A stretch of 64,000 bases of DNA, taken from Paraburkholderia sp. BL25I1N1. Lineage in GTDB: Bacteria; Pseudomonadota; Gammaproteobacteria; Burkholderiales; Burkholderiaceae. A model generated the notes under the pieces. It was not told the DNA's origin and made no database searches. It saw nothing but the letters and a program-made list of their open reading frames with translations. The stretch is from assembly GCF_003002025.1 (NCBI RefSeq), contig NZ_PVZB01000010.1, positions 186,001 through 250,000 on the forward strand, in the 5' to 3' direction. Below, in pieces: positions 9,512-18,544 of the stretch. Both the position numbers and the translations under genes were made by a program. Positions within the stretch are counted from its first letter, which is position 1. Every line of letters begins with the position of its first letter.

Positions 9512-9955
9512 GAGACCGGGCCTAGCGCGGAGCCGCCGATCCGACACCGCGCGACTCCCGCACAGATGTCACACGCAAGAACACAACGGGATCGCTCACA
9601 TCAAGCTTTGACTTCATGGCACCACTCTCAAAATTCCTTTCGCGATGCCACGTGCATGCGCAACTTCTCATAGAGGCCGCATTCTGCGCCCACGAAGATT
9701 GGAGAGGCTTAAGAGATTTCCGAATCGTTCGCGGCATTTGTCCGCCATCCCCTTTCGCCGTCCGATTCGGTCCGGTCCTGTCCCACGTTTTTTCCGGCGC
9801 CGCGCCACCCATAACCGATCCCTAATGCACCTCTCCACAAACTTTAACTATCCGCAATCGTCCTGCCCCCGTATGCTCGAACAATGATCCGCAAACCGTG
9901 CACGGCAAGACACGGCATCGGGCAAGCGACTATTCATCATCAGAGGAGGGGCATC
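9512..9955. other. Divergent intergenic region upstream of the EPS operon and panE-like gene
   Basis: About 440 bases between two divergent genes. It has no frame with coding character. It must hold the promoter of the EPS operon (reading left) and of the ketopantoate reductase gene (reading right; its ribosome site GAGGAGGGG is at about 9942-9950). I could not identify convincing -35/-10 pairs or a sigma-54 site. Confidence 0.5.
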
Positions 9956-10933
9956 ATGAAGATCTGTGTCTTCGGAGCGGGAGCAATCGGCGGCTTGATG
10001 GGTGTGCAACTCGCACGCGCCGGTGCGGATGTGAGTTTCGTCGCGCGCGGTCCGCATCTCGCGGCAATGCGCGAGCACGGTGCGCGTCTGATCATGGACG
10101 GTGAGACGTTCAGCGCACCGGTGCGCTGCACGTCCGACCCGCGCGAGCTCGGCGTGCAGGACTTCGTGATCATTACGCTCAAGGCGCATTCGCTGCCCGG
10201 CGTAGTCGATGCAATGCAGCCGCTGCTCGGCAAGCACACGGCCATCGTCACGGGCGTCAACGGCATTCCATATTGGTACTTCTATCAGCACGGCGGACGC
10301 TTCGCCGGCACGCGTCTCACGAGCGTCGACCCGGACGGCAGTCAATGGACGAAGCTCGGCCCCGAACGGGCGATCGGCTGCGTGCTCTACCCGGCTGCCG
10401 AAATCGTCGAACCCGGCGTCGTCAAGCATGTGTACGGCAAGAAATTCCCGATCGGGGAGCCGAGCGGAGAACGCACGCCGCGTATTCAACAGTTGCATGA
10501 GATCATGCAGGCGGCGGGTTTCGAGGCGCCGATCCGCGACAATATCCGCGACGAAATCTGGCTCAAGCTATGGGGCAACCTGTGCTTCAACCCGATCAGC
10601 GCATTGACGCACGCCACGCTCGACGTGCTCACCAGCGACCCCGGCACACGCGCGGTATCGCGCACGATGATGCTGGAGGCCAAGCGCATTGCGGATCAAT
10701 TCGGCGTGCACTTTCGCGTCGACGTGGAAAAGCGTATTGATGGCGCGGGCGCGGTCGGCGCCCACAAGACATCGACGCTGGTCGATCTGGAGAATCGTCG
10801 GCCGATGGAGATCGATCCGCTGTTGACCGTCGTGCAGGAGATGGGCCGCCTCGTCGCCGAGCCGACGCCGACTATCGATGTCGTGCTGGCGCTCATTAAA
10901 CTGCGTGAACGGATGGCGTTGCAAGGAGATTGA
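9956..10933 (+). CDS. 2-dehydropantoate 2-reductase family protein (ketopantoate reductase)
   Basis: 325 residues from ATG 9956, preceded by a strong GAGGAGG. The N-terminus MKICVFGAGAIGG is the NADP-binding GxGxxG of the ApbA/PanE family; mid-protein segments KAHSLP and TGVNGIPYWYF, and the C-terminal KLWGNLCFNPISALT, match the family core. PanE reduces ketopantoate to pantoate for CoA synthesis. Many Burkholderia carry several paralogues, so this may act on another 2-oxo acid; the neighbours (aldehyde dehydrogenase, oxalate genes) do not speak for pantothenate synthesis. It faces the aldehyde dehydrogenase and shares a bidirectional terminator with it. Confidence 0.85.
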   Translation: MKICVFGAGAIGGLMGVQLARAGADVSFVARGPHLAAMREHGARLIMDGETFSAPVRCTSDPRELGVQDFVIITLKAHSLPGVVDAMQPLLGKHTAIVTGVNGIPYWYFYQHGGRFAGTRLTSVDPDGSQWTKLGPERAIGCVLYPAAEIVEPGVVKHVYGKKFPIGEPSGERTPRIQQLHEIMQAAGFEAPIRDNIRDEIWLKLWGNLCFNPISALTHATLDVLTSDPGTRAVSRTMMLEAKRIADQFGVHFRVDVEKRIDGAGAVGAHKTSTLVDLENRRPMEIDPLLTVVQEMGRLVAEPTPTIDVVLALIKLRERMALQGD

Positions 10934-11000
10934 GACTCGATAGCGAGCGTGCGATCAGAAATTCGTTCGCTCTCCCGCCTATCGGCAAAGGCAAACATAA

Positions 11001-11037
11001 AAGGATCGAACGCCAAAACGCGTTCGATCCTTTTTTT
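11001..11037. terminator. Bidirectional Rho-independent terminator
   Basis: A perfect 12-base-pair stem (AAGGATCGAACG at 11001-11012 with its complement at 11021-11032) encloses an 8-base loop. On the plus strand it runs into a T-run ending at 11037, terminating the ketopantoate reductase gene. On the minus strand it is followed by TTTTAT-like sequence and lies just past the aldehyde dehydrogenase stop. Confidence 0.92.
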
Positions 11038-11040
11038 ACG

Positions 11041-12495
11041 CTACTGATCGATGGCGAGCCACACAGCCTTAGGCTCGGTGAAGTTCTCGATCGCGACGTC
11101 ACCGTGTTCGCGGCCGAACCCCGAGTCGCCTGATCCTCCCCACGGCAGGCGCACATCGGTATATCCGTATGTGTTGATCCACACGGTCCCCGCCCTCAGA
11201 TCCCGTGCAACCCGATGCACCCGGCCGATGTCCGCGCTCCACACGCCCGCCGCGAGGCTATACAGCGTGCCGTTTGCGATCCTGATCGCGTCGGCTTCGT
11301 CGTTGAAGCGAATCACGCTCGCCACAGGCCCAAATATTTCCTCCTGCGAAATGCGCATTTCATGCTCGACGTTGGCAAACACAGTCGGTTCGACAAAGAA
11401 GCCACGTTCACCCACCCGCGCGCCACCCGTGACGAGCGACGCGCCCTCTGAACGACCCGCTTCGACGTAGCCCAGCACCGTGTTCATCTGCGCCGCGGAG
11501 ATAAGCGGTCCCATCGACGTTTCGCGCGACGACGGATCGCCGACCTTGATCGACTTCGCGCGCGCGGCGAGGCGCTCGACCACTTCGTCGTACACGTCGC
11601 GATGGGCGAGAATGCGCGACCCCGCCGAACACACTTGCCCGGTATTGAAGAAGATGCCCGATGCCGCGGCGCGCACGGCGTTGTCGAGATTGGCATCCGG
11701 GAAAATCAGATTGGCCGATTTGCCGCCGAGCTCTAGCGTGACGCGCTTGAAATTGCCGGCGGCGCCTTGCAGAATGCCGCGCCCCACCGAGGGCGAGCCC
11801 GTAAACGTCACCTTGTCGACTCCGGGATGCGCGACCAGTGCGTCGCCGACCACCCGCCCCTTGCCCGTGACGATATTCAGCACGCCCGGCGGCACACCCG
11901 CTTCAAGCGCGAGTTCGCCGATGCGCAGCGCGGTCAGCGGCGTGATCTCCGCGGGCTTCACGATCAGCGTGCAACCGCACGCGAGCGCCGGCGCGATCTT
12001 CCACATGCCGATCATCAGCGGGAAATTCCACGGCACGATCGCGGCGACTACGCCTACCGGTTCACGCAACGTGTACGTCAACGCATCGGGGCGCACCGGC
12101 ACGACCTGGCCGTTGATCTTGTCGCACCAGCCTGCGTAGTATTCGAGCGTATCGATCGCGGCCGGAATATCCTGGCGCATCACCGCCGCGATCGGTTTGC
12201 CGGCGTCGAGGCTTTCGAGCGTGGCGAGTTCCTCGAGGTTCGCGCGCATCAGGCCGGCGAGGCGCATCAGAATGCGGGCCCGCTCAGCGGTCCGAATGCC
12301 GTTCCACACTTTCAACGCTGCGCGCGCGGCGCGCACGGCGGTGTCCACGTCGGCGGCGCTGCCTTGCGCAACCAGCGCGATCGGCTCCTCGGTGGCGGGG
12401 TTGATGTCGACGGAATATTCGCCGGTGCCGGGCGGCAAGCGCTTGCCGTCGATCAGCAGATCATGGCGCCTGAGGTCGGTTTCAGTTTCCATCAT
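11041..12495 (-). CDS. NAD(P)-dependent aldehyde dehydrogenase
   Basis: 484 residues from ATG 12495, which sits four bases after AAGGAG. The family signature is complete: the cofactor segment PWNFPL at about 155-160, FTGSPSVGRG at about 231-240, the general base Glu at about 255 in LELGGKS, and the catalytic Cys at about 289 in NTGQVCSAGSR. It oxidises an aldehyde to the acid; the best parallels by motif are betaine-aldehyde/4-hydroxymuconic-semialdehyde type enzymes, but the substrate cannot be read. The frame stays open upstream to 12783 through the LysR gene; that part is not family sequence. It follows the transporter and LysR gene on the same strand with short gaps and may be in one transcript. 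Confidence 0.9.
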   Translation of the reverse strand: MMETETDLRRHDLLIDGKRLPPGTGEYSVDINPATEEPIALVAQGSAADVDTAVRAARAALKVWNGIRTAERARILMRLAGLMRANLEELATLESLDAGKPIAAVMRQDIPAAIDTLEYYAGWCDKINGQVVPVRPDALTYTLREPVGVVAAIVPWNFPLMIGMWKIAPALACGCTLIVKPAEITPLTALRIGELALEAGVPPGVLNIVTGKGRVVGDALVAHPGVDKVTFTGSPSVGRGILQGAAGNFKRVTLELGGKSANLIFPDANLDNAVRAAASGIFFNTGQVCSAGSRILAHRDVYDEVVERLAARAKSIKVGDPSSRETSMGPLISAAQMNTVLGYVEAGRSEGASLVTGGARVGERGFFVEPTVFANVEHEMRISQEEIFGPVASVIRFNDEADAIRIANGTLYSLAAGVWSADIGRVHRVARDLRAGTVWINTYGYTDVRLPWGGSGDSGFGREHGDVAIENFTEPKAVWLAIDQ

Positions 12496-12557
12496 GAGGC
12501 TCCTTGCTTGGATGTTGCGTGGGCTGAGTGCGTGCGCGCCGCTTCGATTGAAAGACG

Positions 12558-13529
12558 CTAGGGCTCGTGGAGGACGGCGCCGTCGCGCGCAACGGTCGGC
12601 TTCGTCTGCATCTGCGAAGCGGCTAGCGACACGTCGGTGGTCTGTGAAGGAGTGGAGAATTGCGCCCAGGCTGCTGCGGCGTTGGGTCGGAGGGAACGGT
12701 TGCGGCGATGCACGAGCAGTGTCGCCAGATTCATCGCGGGTGCGAGTGGCCGGCTGACCAATGAGGCGCCTATTGCGGGCCAATGCGTGTCGATTGGCAA
12801 TATGCCGACGCCGAGGCCGAGTTCAACCATGCGTAGCACCGCCGCGACATGTCCGAGTTCCTGCACCGGCCGTCGTTTAACGCCGTTCGCGTTGAAGGCG
12901 AGTTCGAGCGCCCCACGCACGCCCGTGTCGGCGTTCAGCGTGATGAGCGCCCATTCGTGCAACTCGGTCCATGTAACACTCGCGTGGCGCGCAAGCGGAT
13001 GCGCAGGTGGCATCACCGCATGGAGCGGTGTCGTGAAAACCAGTTGCGCGTGCAACAGGTCGCCGGCAAGCGGCTCGGCCATCGAGACCACGCCGAAGTC
13101 CACCTCGCCCTGTTCGACGCTCGCGAGCACGCCGCTTTGAGGCTGATCCCTGACGGAGACGGCTAGCTCAGGAAAAGCCGCCGCGCAGCGCGCGAGTCCC
13201 TGCGCCACCCAACTCGACGACAACACCGGATTGCTGGCGAGCACCACCACGCCGGTGTGACCGTCGTAAGCCGCCCGCTCTTCACGCAGCGTGAGCTCGA
13301 TTTCGTCGAGCAGCCGGCCGATTCTTCGCTCGAGGCTCGCCCCCGCATGCGTCAGTTCGACCTGGCGCGTGGTACGGTCGAACAGCTTTAATTCCACGGC
13401 GTCTTCGAGTTCGCGCACGCAACGACTCACCGCCGATTGCGTCAAGTCGAACTCACGCGCCGCGCGCGTAAAACTCCGCTCACGCGCGACGGCGACAAAC
13501 ACCTTGAGTTGCTGCAACGAAACATTCAT
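12558..13529 (-). CDS. LysR-family transcriptional regulator
   Basis: 323 residues from ATG 13529. The N-terminal winged helix-turn-helix is clear: LQQLKVFVAVARERSFTRAAREFDLTQSAVSRCVRELED, followed by LFDRTTRQVELTHAG. The rest is a periplasmic-binding-fold effector domain. Its start is only 29 bases past the end of the OxlT-like transporter and its end is 62 bases before the aldehyde dehydrogenase start, all on the same strand. This suggests that it controls those two genes, contrary to the more usual divergent arrangement. The inducer is unknown. Confidence 0.9.
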   Translation of the reverse strand: MNVSLQQLKVFVAVARERSFTRAAREFDLTQSAVSRCVRELEDAVELKLFDRTTRQVELTHAGASLERRIGRLLDEIELTLREERAAYDGHTGVVVLASNPVLSSSWVAQGLARCAAAFPELAVSVRDQPQSGVLASVEQGEVDFGVVSMAEPLAGDLLHAQLVFTTPLHAVMPPAHPLARHASVTWTELHEWALITLNADTGVRGALELAFNANGVKRRPVQELGHVAAVLRMVELGLGVGILPIDTHWPAIGASLVSRPLAPAMNLATLLVHRRNRSLRPNAAAAWAQFSTPSQTTDVSLAASQMQTKPTVARDGAVLHEP

Positions 13530-13558
13530 GACGTCACTGCCGGGTGTGGACCATTCAC

Positions 13559-14902
13559 CTATTCTCCTGTCTGCTCAGGCCAATGGCTCAAGCGCGAAGC
13601 CTTGCCGTTGCCAGCAACGGCAAGCACACCTTGCGGCTCGTTGTGCGTTTCGATCCAGCGCGAGCGCATCGGCGCGAGTATGAACTTCGCGGAAATGCCC
13701 GCGACGATCGTCACGACGGCGGAGACGATGAACACGAGATTCCATCCGCCCGTCGCCGACAACACCGACGCGATCGGTACCAGCAACGAAGCCGTACCCT
13801 TGGCGGTGTACAAGGTGCCGGCGTTGGCCGCGGCATATTTGCTGCCGAAGGTATCGGCACAGATCGCCGGGAAGATCGAGAAGATTTCGCCCCAGAACAG
13901 GAAGATCAGTGCGGCGAACGTCATGAACGCGTACGGGTTAGTGCCGTATTGCATCAGCCCGAGCAACGCCAGGCCTTCGCCGATAAAGATCACGAACATC
14001 GTGTTTTCACGGCCCAGCTTGTCGGATATGAAGCCGCACAGCGGACGCGTAAAACCGTTGCAGACGTTGTCGATGGAAAGCGTGGCGGTCAGGAGCGGCA
14101 AGGTCATGCCGAAGATCGTCATCGGGATGCGTGCGAGGCCCCAGTCTTTCGCGATTGGACCGATCTGCGCGGTCGCCATCAAACCGCCCGCGGCCACGGC
14201 GACGAACGACACGTAGATCACCCAGAACACCGGCGTCTTGATCATCTGCCCCGGGGTAAAGTCGACCTTCGACACGGCGAACTTCCTCTTCGGTGCGGCT
14301 TGCGAGCGCAAGTTCGGCTTTTTCAACAGCAGCGCAAGCGCGAGAATGCACCCGCCTTGCAGGATGCCGAAGAAGAAGAACGTATGCTCATAACCCGAAC
14401 GCGTGATCATGTTGGCAATCGGAATCACCGTCACCGCGGCGCCCGCGCCGAAGCCCGCAGCGGTGAGACCCGCTGCAAGTCCACGCTTGTCGGGAAACCA
14501 TTTCAACGCGTTGCCCACGCACGTGCCGTACACGCCGCCCGCACCGATACCGGCGATGACTGCGGAGACGTACAGCATCGGCAGGGTCGTGATGTACGAG
14601 TTCATCACCCACGCAACGCCCGCGCAAATCGCGCCGCCCGCGACTACGGGCCGCGGTCCGAACCTGTCGACGAGCCAACCTTCCAGCGGCACAAGCCACG
14701 TTTCAGTGAGGATGAAAATCGCGAACGCAAGTTGAATGGACGCTTCGCCCCAATGATGCCGTGCGTTCATCGGCGTGACGAACAACGTCCACGCGTATTG
14801 AAGATTGGCCACCAGAGCCATGCACACCATGCCGATGACGAGTTGCCACCAACGGTTGCCCCAAAATGCGCGGCTCGTAGTCTGCTGACTGATATCGTCC
14901 AT
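13559..14902 (-). CDS. OxlT-like MFS transporter (oxalate/formate antiporter family)
   Basis: 447 residues from ATG 14902, which has GGAG nine bases upstream; a GTG at 14917 is also in frame. About twelve membrane segments are visible. Features of the oxalate:formate antiporter family include NLQYAWTLFVTPM in the first helices, WLVDRFGPRPVVAGGA after helix 2, and NALKWFPDKRGLAAGLTAAGFG in helices 4-5. It probably exchanges a carboxylate, but no lysine-in-helix evidence can be checked here, so oxalate specificity is an inference. A second relative lies at 21583-22986. Unlike that one, this gene has no small-subunit gene after it: the LysR gene begins 29 bases later. Confidence 0.85.
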   Translation of the reverse strand: MDDISQQTTSRAFWGNRWWQLVIGMVCMALVANLQYAWTLFVTPMNARHHWGEASIQLAFAIFILTETWLVPLEGWLVDRFGPRPVVAGGAICAGVAWVMNSYITTLPMLYVSAVIAGIGAGGVYGTCVGNALKWFPDKRGLAAGLTAAGFGAGAAVTVIPIANMITRSGYEHTFFFFGILQGGCILALALLLKKPNLRSQAAPKRKFAVSKVDFTPGQMIKTPVFWVIYVSFVAVAAGGLMATAQIGPIAKDWGLARIPMTIFGMTLPLLTATLSIDNVCNGFTRPLCGFISDKLGRENTMFVIFIGEGLALLGLMQYGTNPYAFMTFAALIFLFWGEIFSIFPAICADTFGSKYAAANAGTLYTAKGTASLLVPIASVLSATGGWNLVFIVSAVVTIVAGISAKFILAPMRSRWIETHNEPQGVLAVAGNGKASRLSHWPEQTGE

Positions 14903-15308
14903 TCGCTTTGTCTCCACTATTTGTCTGGCGCAGCCGGCTGGCGTCCCGCAGGAAATCGCCCTGCAACGCGCCGTACTGTATGCGTCCCACCTTATGTTAT
15001 GACCCGAAAAAGCCGCGCTCTTCGGGAATATCTGATATTTGCGTCTTTAATTCGCTGCTTTAAAAATAGACCGGCTTAAATCATCTCTTTGCGGGAATTT
15101 CTTTATTCCGATCAATTAATGCCTTTAACCGCGAGGCGTCGGGCGTTTCGCCCATCAGGGCTCGCATCCAAGCGTTAACCCGAGTTTTTCGCCACGCGCC
15201 GCGGCGGCAATTCCGCTTTCTTATACAGAGCCATGCTAGGGTCATTGCTGAATTACTAATAATTAAAGTTTGTTATTATGTTGATTCACATTTGCTTATA
15301 CATCGGTC
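14903..15308. other. Divergent intergenic region, AT-rich towards 15250
   Basis: About 400 bases between the OxlT-like gene and a LysR gene that read away from each other. It contains no plausible reading frame. The last 60 bases (about 15245-15300) are clearly richer in A+T than the surroundings, with TTGCTG followed by TAATTA/TTATTATG-type sequence, and probably hold the LysR promoter and a LysR binding region; no exact T-N11-A site was proven. Confidence 0.45.
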
Positions 15309-16256
15309 ATGACGATGCGGAATGCGACTCTGCGGCAACTGAAGGTTTTCGAAACGGTGGCGCGCCACCTGAGCTTCTCGCGTGCCGCCGAGGAATTGCA
15401 CCTCACCCAGCCGGCCGTTTCCACTCAGGTCCGGCAACTCGAAGAACACGCCGGGCTGCCGCTGTTCGAACAACTCGGCAAAAAAATCTATCTGACGCCG
15501 GCCGGCACCGAAATGCTTCACTACAGCCGCGCGATCATCCAGCAGTTCCACGAAGTCGACGAAGCGATGAGTCAGCTCAAAGGCGTCTCCGGCGGCAAGC
15601 TGAATGTCGCGGTGATCAGTGCCGGCGACTACTTCTTTCCGCGGCTGCTGGCTGAATTCACGCGCCGTTACTCGGGCGTCGTGCTCAACCTCGCCGTGCA
15701 CAATCGCGAGGAACTGCTGCATCAACTGGCTACCAATCAGACCGATCTGGCGGTGATGGTGCGTCCGCCCCACGAGACCGACGCGACCAACGAGCCGTTT
15801 GCACCGCACCCGTATGTGATCGTGGCGGCGCCCACGCATCCGCTCGCCAATAAGCGCAACATCAAATTCAGCCAGTTGGCGAACGAAGCGTTTATCGTGC
15901 GCGAGCGTGGCTCGGACACGTGGAATTCGATGGAAGAAGGCTTCGCCGGGCGGCTTGCCAACCTCAAGATCGCCATGGAGATCAAAAGCACCGAAACGAT
16001 CAAGCAGGCCGTGATCGCGGGCATGGGTATCGCCTTTCTGTCCGCGCATACCATCAGCCTCGAATTGCAGCTCGGCCACCTGGTCGTGCTCGATGTCGAG
16101 AGCTTTCCGGTCATGCTCAACTGGTACGTGGTGCATCGAAAGAACAAGCGCCTGCCGCCGGTGGCAGTCGCCTTCAAACGCTTCCTGATGGAGGAAGGCG
16201 CGAATCTGATCGAGAAGATCACGCGCGTCAAGGAATTGAGCGTGTATAAGCAGTAG
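15309..16256 (+). CDS. LysR-family transcriptional regulator (CbbR-like)
   Basis: 315 residues from ATG 15309. The helix-turn-helix LRQLKVFETVARHLSFSRAAEELHLTQPAVSTQVRQLEEHAG and the following LPLFEQLGKKIYLTPAG resemble the CbbR/RbcR branch of the LysR family very closely, and the effector domain (ISAGDYFFPRLLAEF, IVRERGSDTW) fits the same group. In autotrophs CbbR controls Calvin-cycle genes; none are here, and CbbR-like proteins are used for other targets in heterotrophic Burkholderia. It is divergent from the OxlT-like transporter at 13559-14902, which is the likely target. Confidence 0.9.
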   Translation: MTMRNATLRQLKVFETVARHLSFSRAAEELHLTQPAVSTQVRQLEEHAGLPLFEQLGKKIYLTPAGTEMLHYSRAIIQQFHEVDEAMSQLKGVSGGKLNVAVISAGDYFFPRLLAEFTRRYSGVVLNLAVHNREELLHQLATNQTDLAVMVRPPHETDATNEPFAPHPYVIVAAPTHPLANKRNIKFSQLANEAFIVRERGSDTWNSMEEGFAGRLANLKIAMEIKSTETIKQAVIAGMGIAFLSAHTISLELQLGHLVVLDVESFPVMLNWYVVHRKNKRLPPVAVAFKRFLMEEGANLIEKITRVKELSVYKQ

Positions 16257-16352
16257 GCTATGAAGATCCAATGAAACTTTAACTATTGCAGATTCGTCAG
16301 GACTTCTATGCTGCAAGCGAGTTCCATCACTCGTCTGCCCAGGAGTCCGGTC

Positions 16353-16658
16353 ATGAACCACGCTTCGGTTGAGTCTCATCCCAGCGCACACACTGCCCGT
16401 GTTGCCGCAAACCATCCCGACGACGCCCACCTCAGCGCGTACAACGCCGCCTTCAGCGACCTCGGCCTGCGCTTTCGCTGGGACCGCGCCACCCTCGACG
16501 TCCTCAGGGAATTCAATAGCGAGGCGGCGCAGATCACTGCCTACATCGAGCGCTTTCACGCCCATTTGCATAGCGCGTACGACGCCGACTTTCTCGCTCA
16601 AATGATTCTGCACAAGAAGGCGCAGTACTTCAGCGAGTTCGCGTCGGCGGCCGAGTGA
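16353..16658 (+). CDS. Small conserved-looking hypothetical protein
   Basis: 101 residues from ATG 16353, with AGGAG about eight bases upstream. No signal peptide or membrane segment. The sequence is soluble, rich in Ala and His, with an amphipathic C-terminal half (LRFRWDRATLDVLREFN and AAQITAYIERFHAHLHSAY) that looks like two or three helices. I do not recognise a family. It lies 96 bases after the LysR gene on the same strand. Codon use matches its neighbours, so it is likely a real gene. Confidence 0.6.
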   Translation: MNHASVESHPSAHTARVAANHPDDAHLSAYNAAFSDLGLRFRWDRATLDVLREFNSEAAQITAYIERFHAHLHSAYDADFLAQMILHKKAQYFSEFASAAE

Positions 16659-16720
16659 GGGTGTTCGCGGGATCACGGTGCCGCGACGCGACACACCCGC
16701 CCACCTGAAGGTGTGAGCAT

Positions 16721-17632
16721 TCATGGCATTCGCCGTGTCGCAGCGCGAGCCGGCCGGCGGCGGTCGCACGCACGTTGCCGCACGTGGGCACTCACGCCAT
16801 TGCTGCCATTTCGACGATACGGGTAGGCCGCCGTGCGCACGCAGTATGTCGTCACGTCGCGCAGCATCCAGCTCTGCTCTTCCCCACCGTGCCATTCGAT
16901 TCGTGCGAACAGCCCGTGCTTGCCCATCGTCAGGCTATGACAGCGCGCGGCAAAGGCGAGTGTGCTCGAATCGTGACCATGCTCGTGGCTGTCGGAGTAC
17001 TCGCGGCTGAGCATCAAATGTACGCCCATCGCACAAGCCAGCGCGCTCATCGCGAGGAGCGCGGCGAGTCCGAATGGCTGCGCCGGTTCGGTCACGAATC
17101 CATAGCCGAGCCAGCCGCACAGCGACAGCGCAAACAGGTTGACGATGCCGTGCCCCGGCCGCGCCACCACGCTGAGTCGCAGTGCGCCGCGCAGTTTGCA
17201 GAACGCGATGGCCGACGTGGCGAAGATCAATGCGCCGATGAACACGGCGACACAGAGCTCGACGCGCTCGACATTCGCCTGCGCCGCCGACGACAGATAA
17301 CGCGCGAAGCCCCCCGACATCACGGCGAGCCCCATGCTGCTGGCCAACAGCGCAACGAGGCGCGGGCGCCGCGTCAAGTTGCGCCGACGCACCAGCCACG
17401 CGCCGAGCACCGCGCCCGCCACGGCTGCGCCGACCACGCCGTCGCTCGCGCCTATGCCGGCAGCGAAAAGACCGGCGAGCGCGGCGGCCAATGCGCCCGC
17501 ATGCCAGTCAGGACGGCGCTTCGGTCGCCGTTCGAGCGGCAGTTGCCCGACAGCCGCAAGCGCAACGGCCAGCACCGAAGCAAACACCACGGCCAGCGAA
17601 CACCAGACGGTACTGTCATACGCTAGCGGCAT
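16721..17632 (-). CDS. Membrane protein resembling the N-terminal membrane half of NAD(P) transhydrogenase beta subunit (PntB)
   Basis: 303 residues from ATG 17632, with AAGGAG six bases upstream. Around seven membrane segments fill residues 1-215. Several stretches align with PntB by pattern: RPRLVALLASSMGLAVMSG with PntB PELVAILHSFVGLAAVLVG, ELCVAVFIGALIFATSAIAFCKLRG with the [25 protein letters not shown] region, and MSALACAMGVHLMLS with its MTAIALVFGWHLVAS. The PntB NADP-binding domain (another 180 residues) is absent; instead there is a hydrophilic, Arg-rich tail. No pntA is near. It is 64 bases after the FAH-family gene in the frc operon. It cannot be a complete transhydrogenase; function unknown. 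Confidence 0.65.
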   Translation of the reverse strand: MPLAYDSTVWCSLAVVFASVLAVALAAVGQLPLERRPKRRPDWHAGALAAALAGLFAAGIGASDGVVGAAVAGAVLGAWLVRRRNLTRRPRLVALLASSMGLAVMSGGFARYLSSAAQANVERVELCVAVFIGALIFATSAIAFCKLRGALRLSVVARPGHGIVNLFALSLCGWLGYGFVTEPAQPFGLAALLAMSALACAMGVHLMLSREYSDSHEHGHDSSTLAFAARCHSLTMGKHGLFARIEWHGGEEQSWMLRDVTTYCVRTAAYPYRRNGSNGVSAHVRQRACDRRRPARAATRRMP

Positions 17633-17696
17633 GCGCGCTCCTTGGTACCGGAATGCATGGGCGCGATCCCAACGGATCGCGCGATTGGTCAAGCGT

Positions 17697-18515
17697 TCAG
17701 ACGGCACCTGCCACGGCCGGCTCCGCGCCTGCGGCGGCGCCCGCGCGCACAGCGTTCAAGGTATTGCTCAGCGTGCCGATCCCGTCCACCGTGACCGTTA
17801 CTGTCGCGCCATCCTTGATCGAACCGACGCCGACCGACGTGCCGCACGCGATCACATCGCCCGGCTCGAGCGTGAGATCCTGCGAGATCAGACTCACCTG
17901 CTCGGCGGGCGAGAAAACCATGTCGGCGAGCGGATAGTTCTGCCGCTCCACGCCATCGAGCATTGTGATGAGATGTGCCTGCTGCCAGTCGAAACCGGAG
18001 ACGATCGCCGGGCCGACACAGCAGAACGTATCGAAGCCCTTCGCCCGGCACCATTGCGGAAAGTGCGGATTCTCGTTCAACAGATCGGCGGCGGTGACGT
18101 CGTTGACGAGCGTGTAGCCGAAAATCGCTTCCGCCGCCTCTTCGACACTCGCATCGCGGCAGCGCCGCCCGATCACAATGCCGAGTTCGCCTTCATAGGC
18201 GATCTTGCCGGCATAGCTGAGCGGCCGCCTGATCGGCTCACCTGAACCGATCACCGAACCCGCGGGCTTCAACAAGAAAAGCGGGTGTGCCGGCACCGGT
18301 TTGTCGAGCTTCGCCGCCAGCGCGTGAAAGTTGTTCCACAGCGCGACGATCTTGCCGGGCGCGCACGGCGCGAGCGGCGTCAGTGCGCGCGTCGACAACA
18401 CGGCGCCGGTCGGCACCGGGTGCTCCAGACCTTCATATTCGTGCAGATAGCCACCTTCCACACGGCCGAACACGACGCCGCCGTCGCTCGACATGAACCG
18501 CATCCATGTATCCAT
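17697..18515 (-). CDS. Fumarylacetoacetate hydrolase (FAH) family protein
   Basis: 272 residues from ATG 18515, with GGGAG eight bases upstream. The FAH core is visible: GKIVALWNNFHALA, LFLLKPAGSVIG, the metal-binding EGELGIVIGRRCRD segment (Glu ligands) and the YTLVNDVTAADL segment, then the C-terminal LEPGDVIACGTSVGVG. Members cleave C-C bonds in 1,3-diketone or 2-oxo-diacid substrates, for example in aromatic catabolism or as oxaloacetate decarboxylase. It begins 29 bases after frc ends, so the two are co-transcribed. The link to CoA-transferase chemistry suggests a dicarboxylate substrate, which is inference. Confidence 0.88.
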   Translation of the reverse strand: MDTWMRFMSSDGGVVFGRVEGGYLHEYEGLEHPVPTGAVLSTRALTPLAPCAPGKIVALWNNFHALAAKLDKPVPAHPLFLLKPAGSVIGSGEPIRRPLSYAGKIAYEGELGIVIGRRCRDASVEEAAEAIFGYTLVNDVTAADLLNENPHFPQWCRAKGFDTFCCVGPAIVSGFDWQQAHLITMLDGVERQNYPLADMVFSPAEQVSLISQDLTLEPGDVIACGTSVGVGSIKDGATVTVTVDGIGTLSNTLNAVRAGAAAGAEPAVAGAV

Positions 18516-18544
18516 ACGTTGCTCCCTGTTTACGTGGATCGGGC

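Noticed and set aside
13544..15079. Long open frame antisense to the first OxlT-like transporter
   Set aside because: Extends over the intergenic region and mirrors hydrophobic codons; no motif and no ribosome site.
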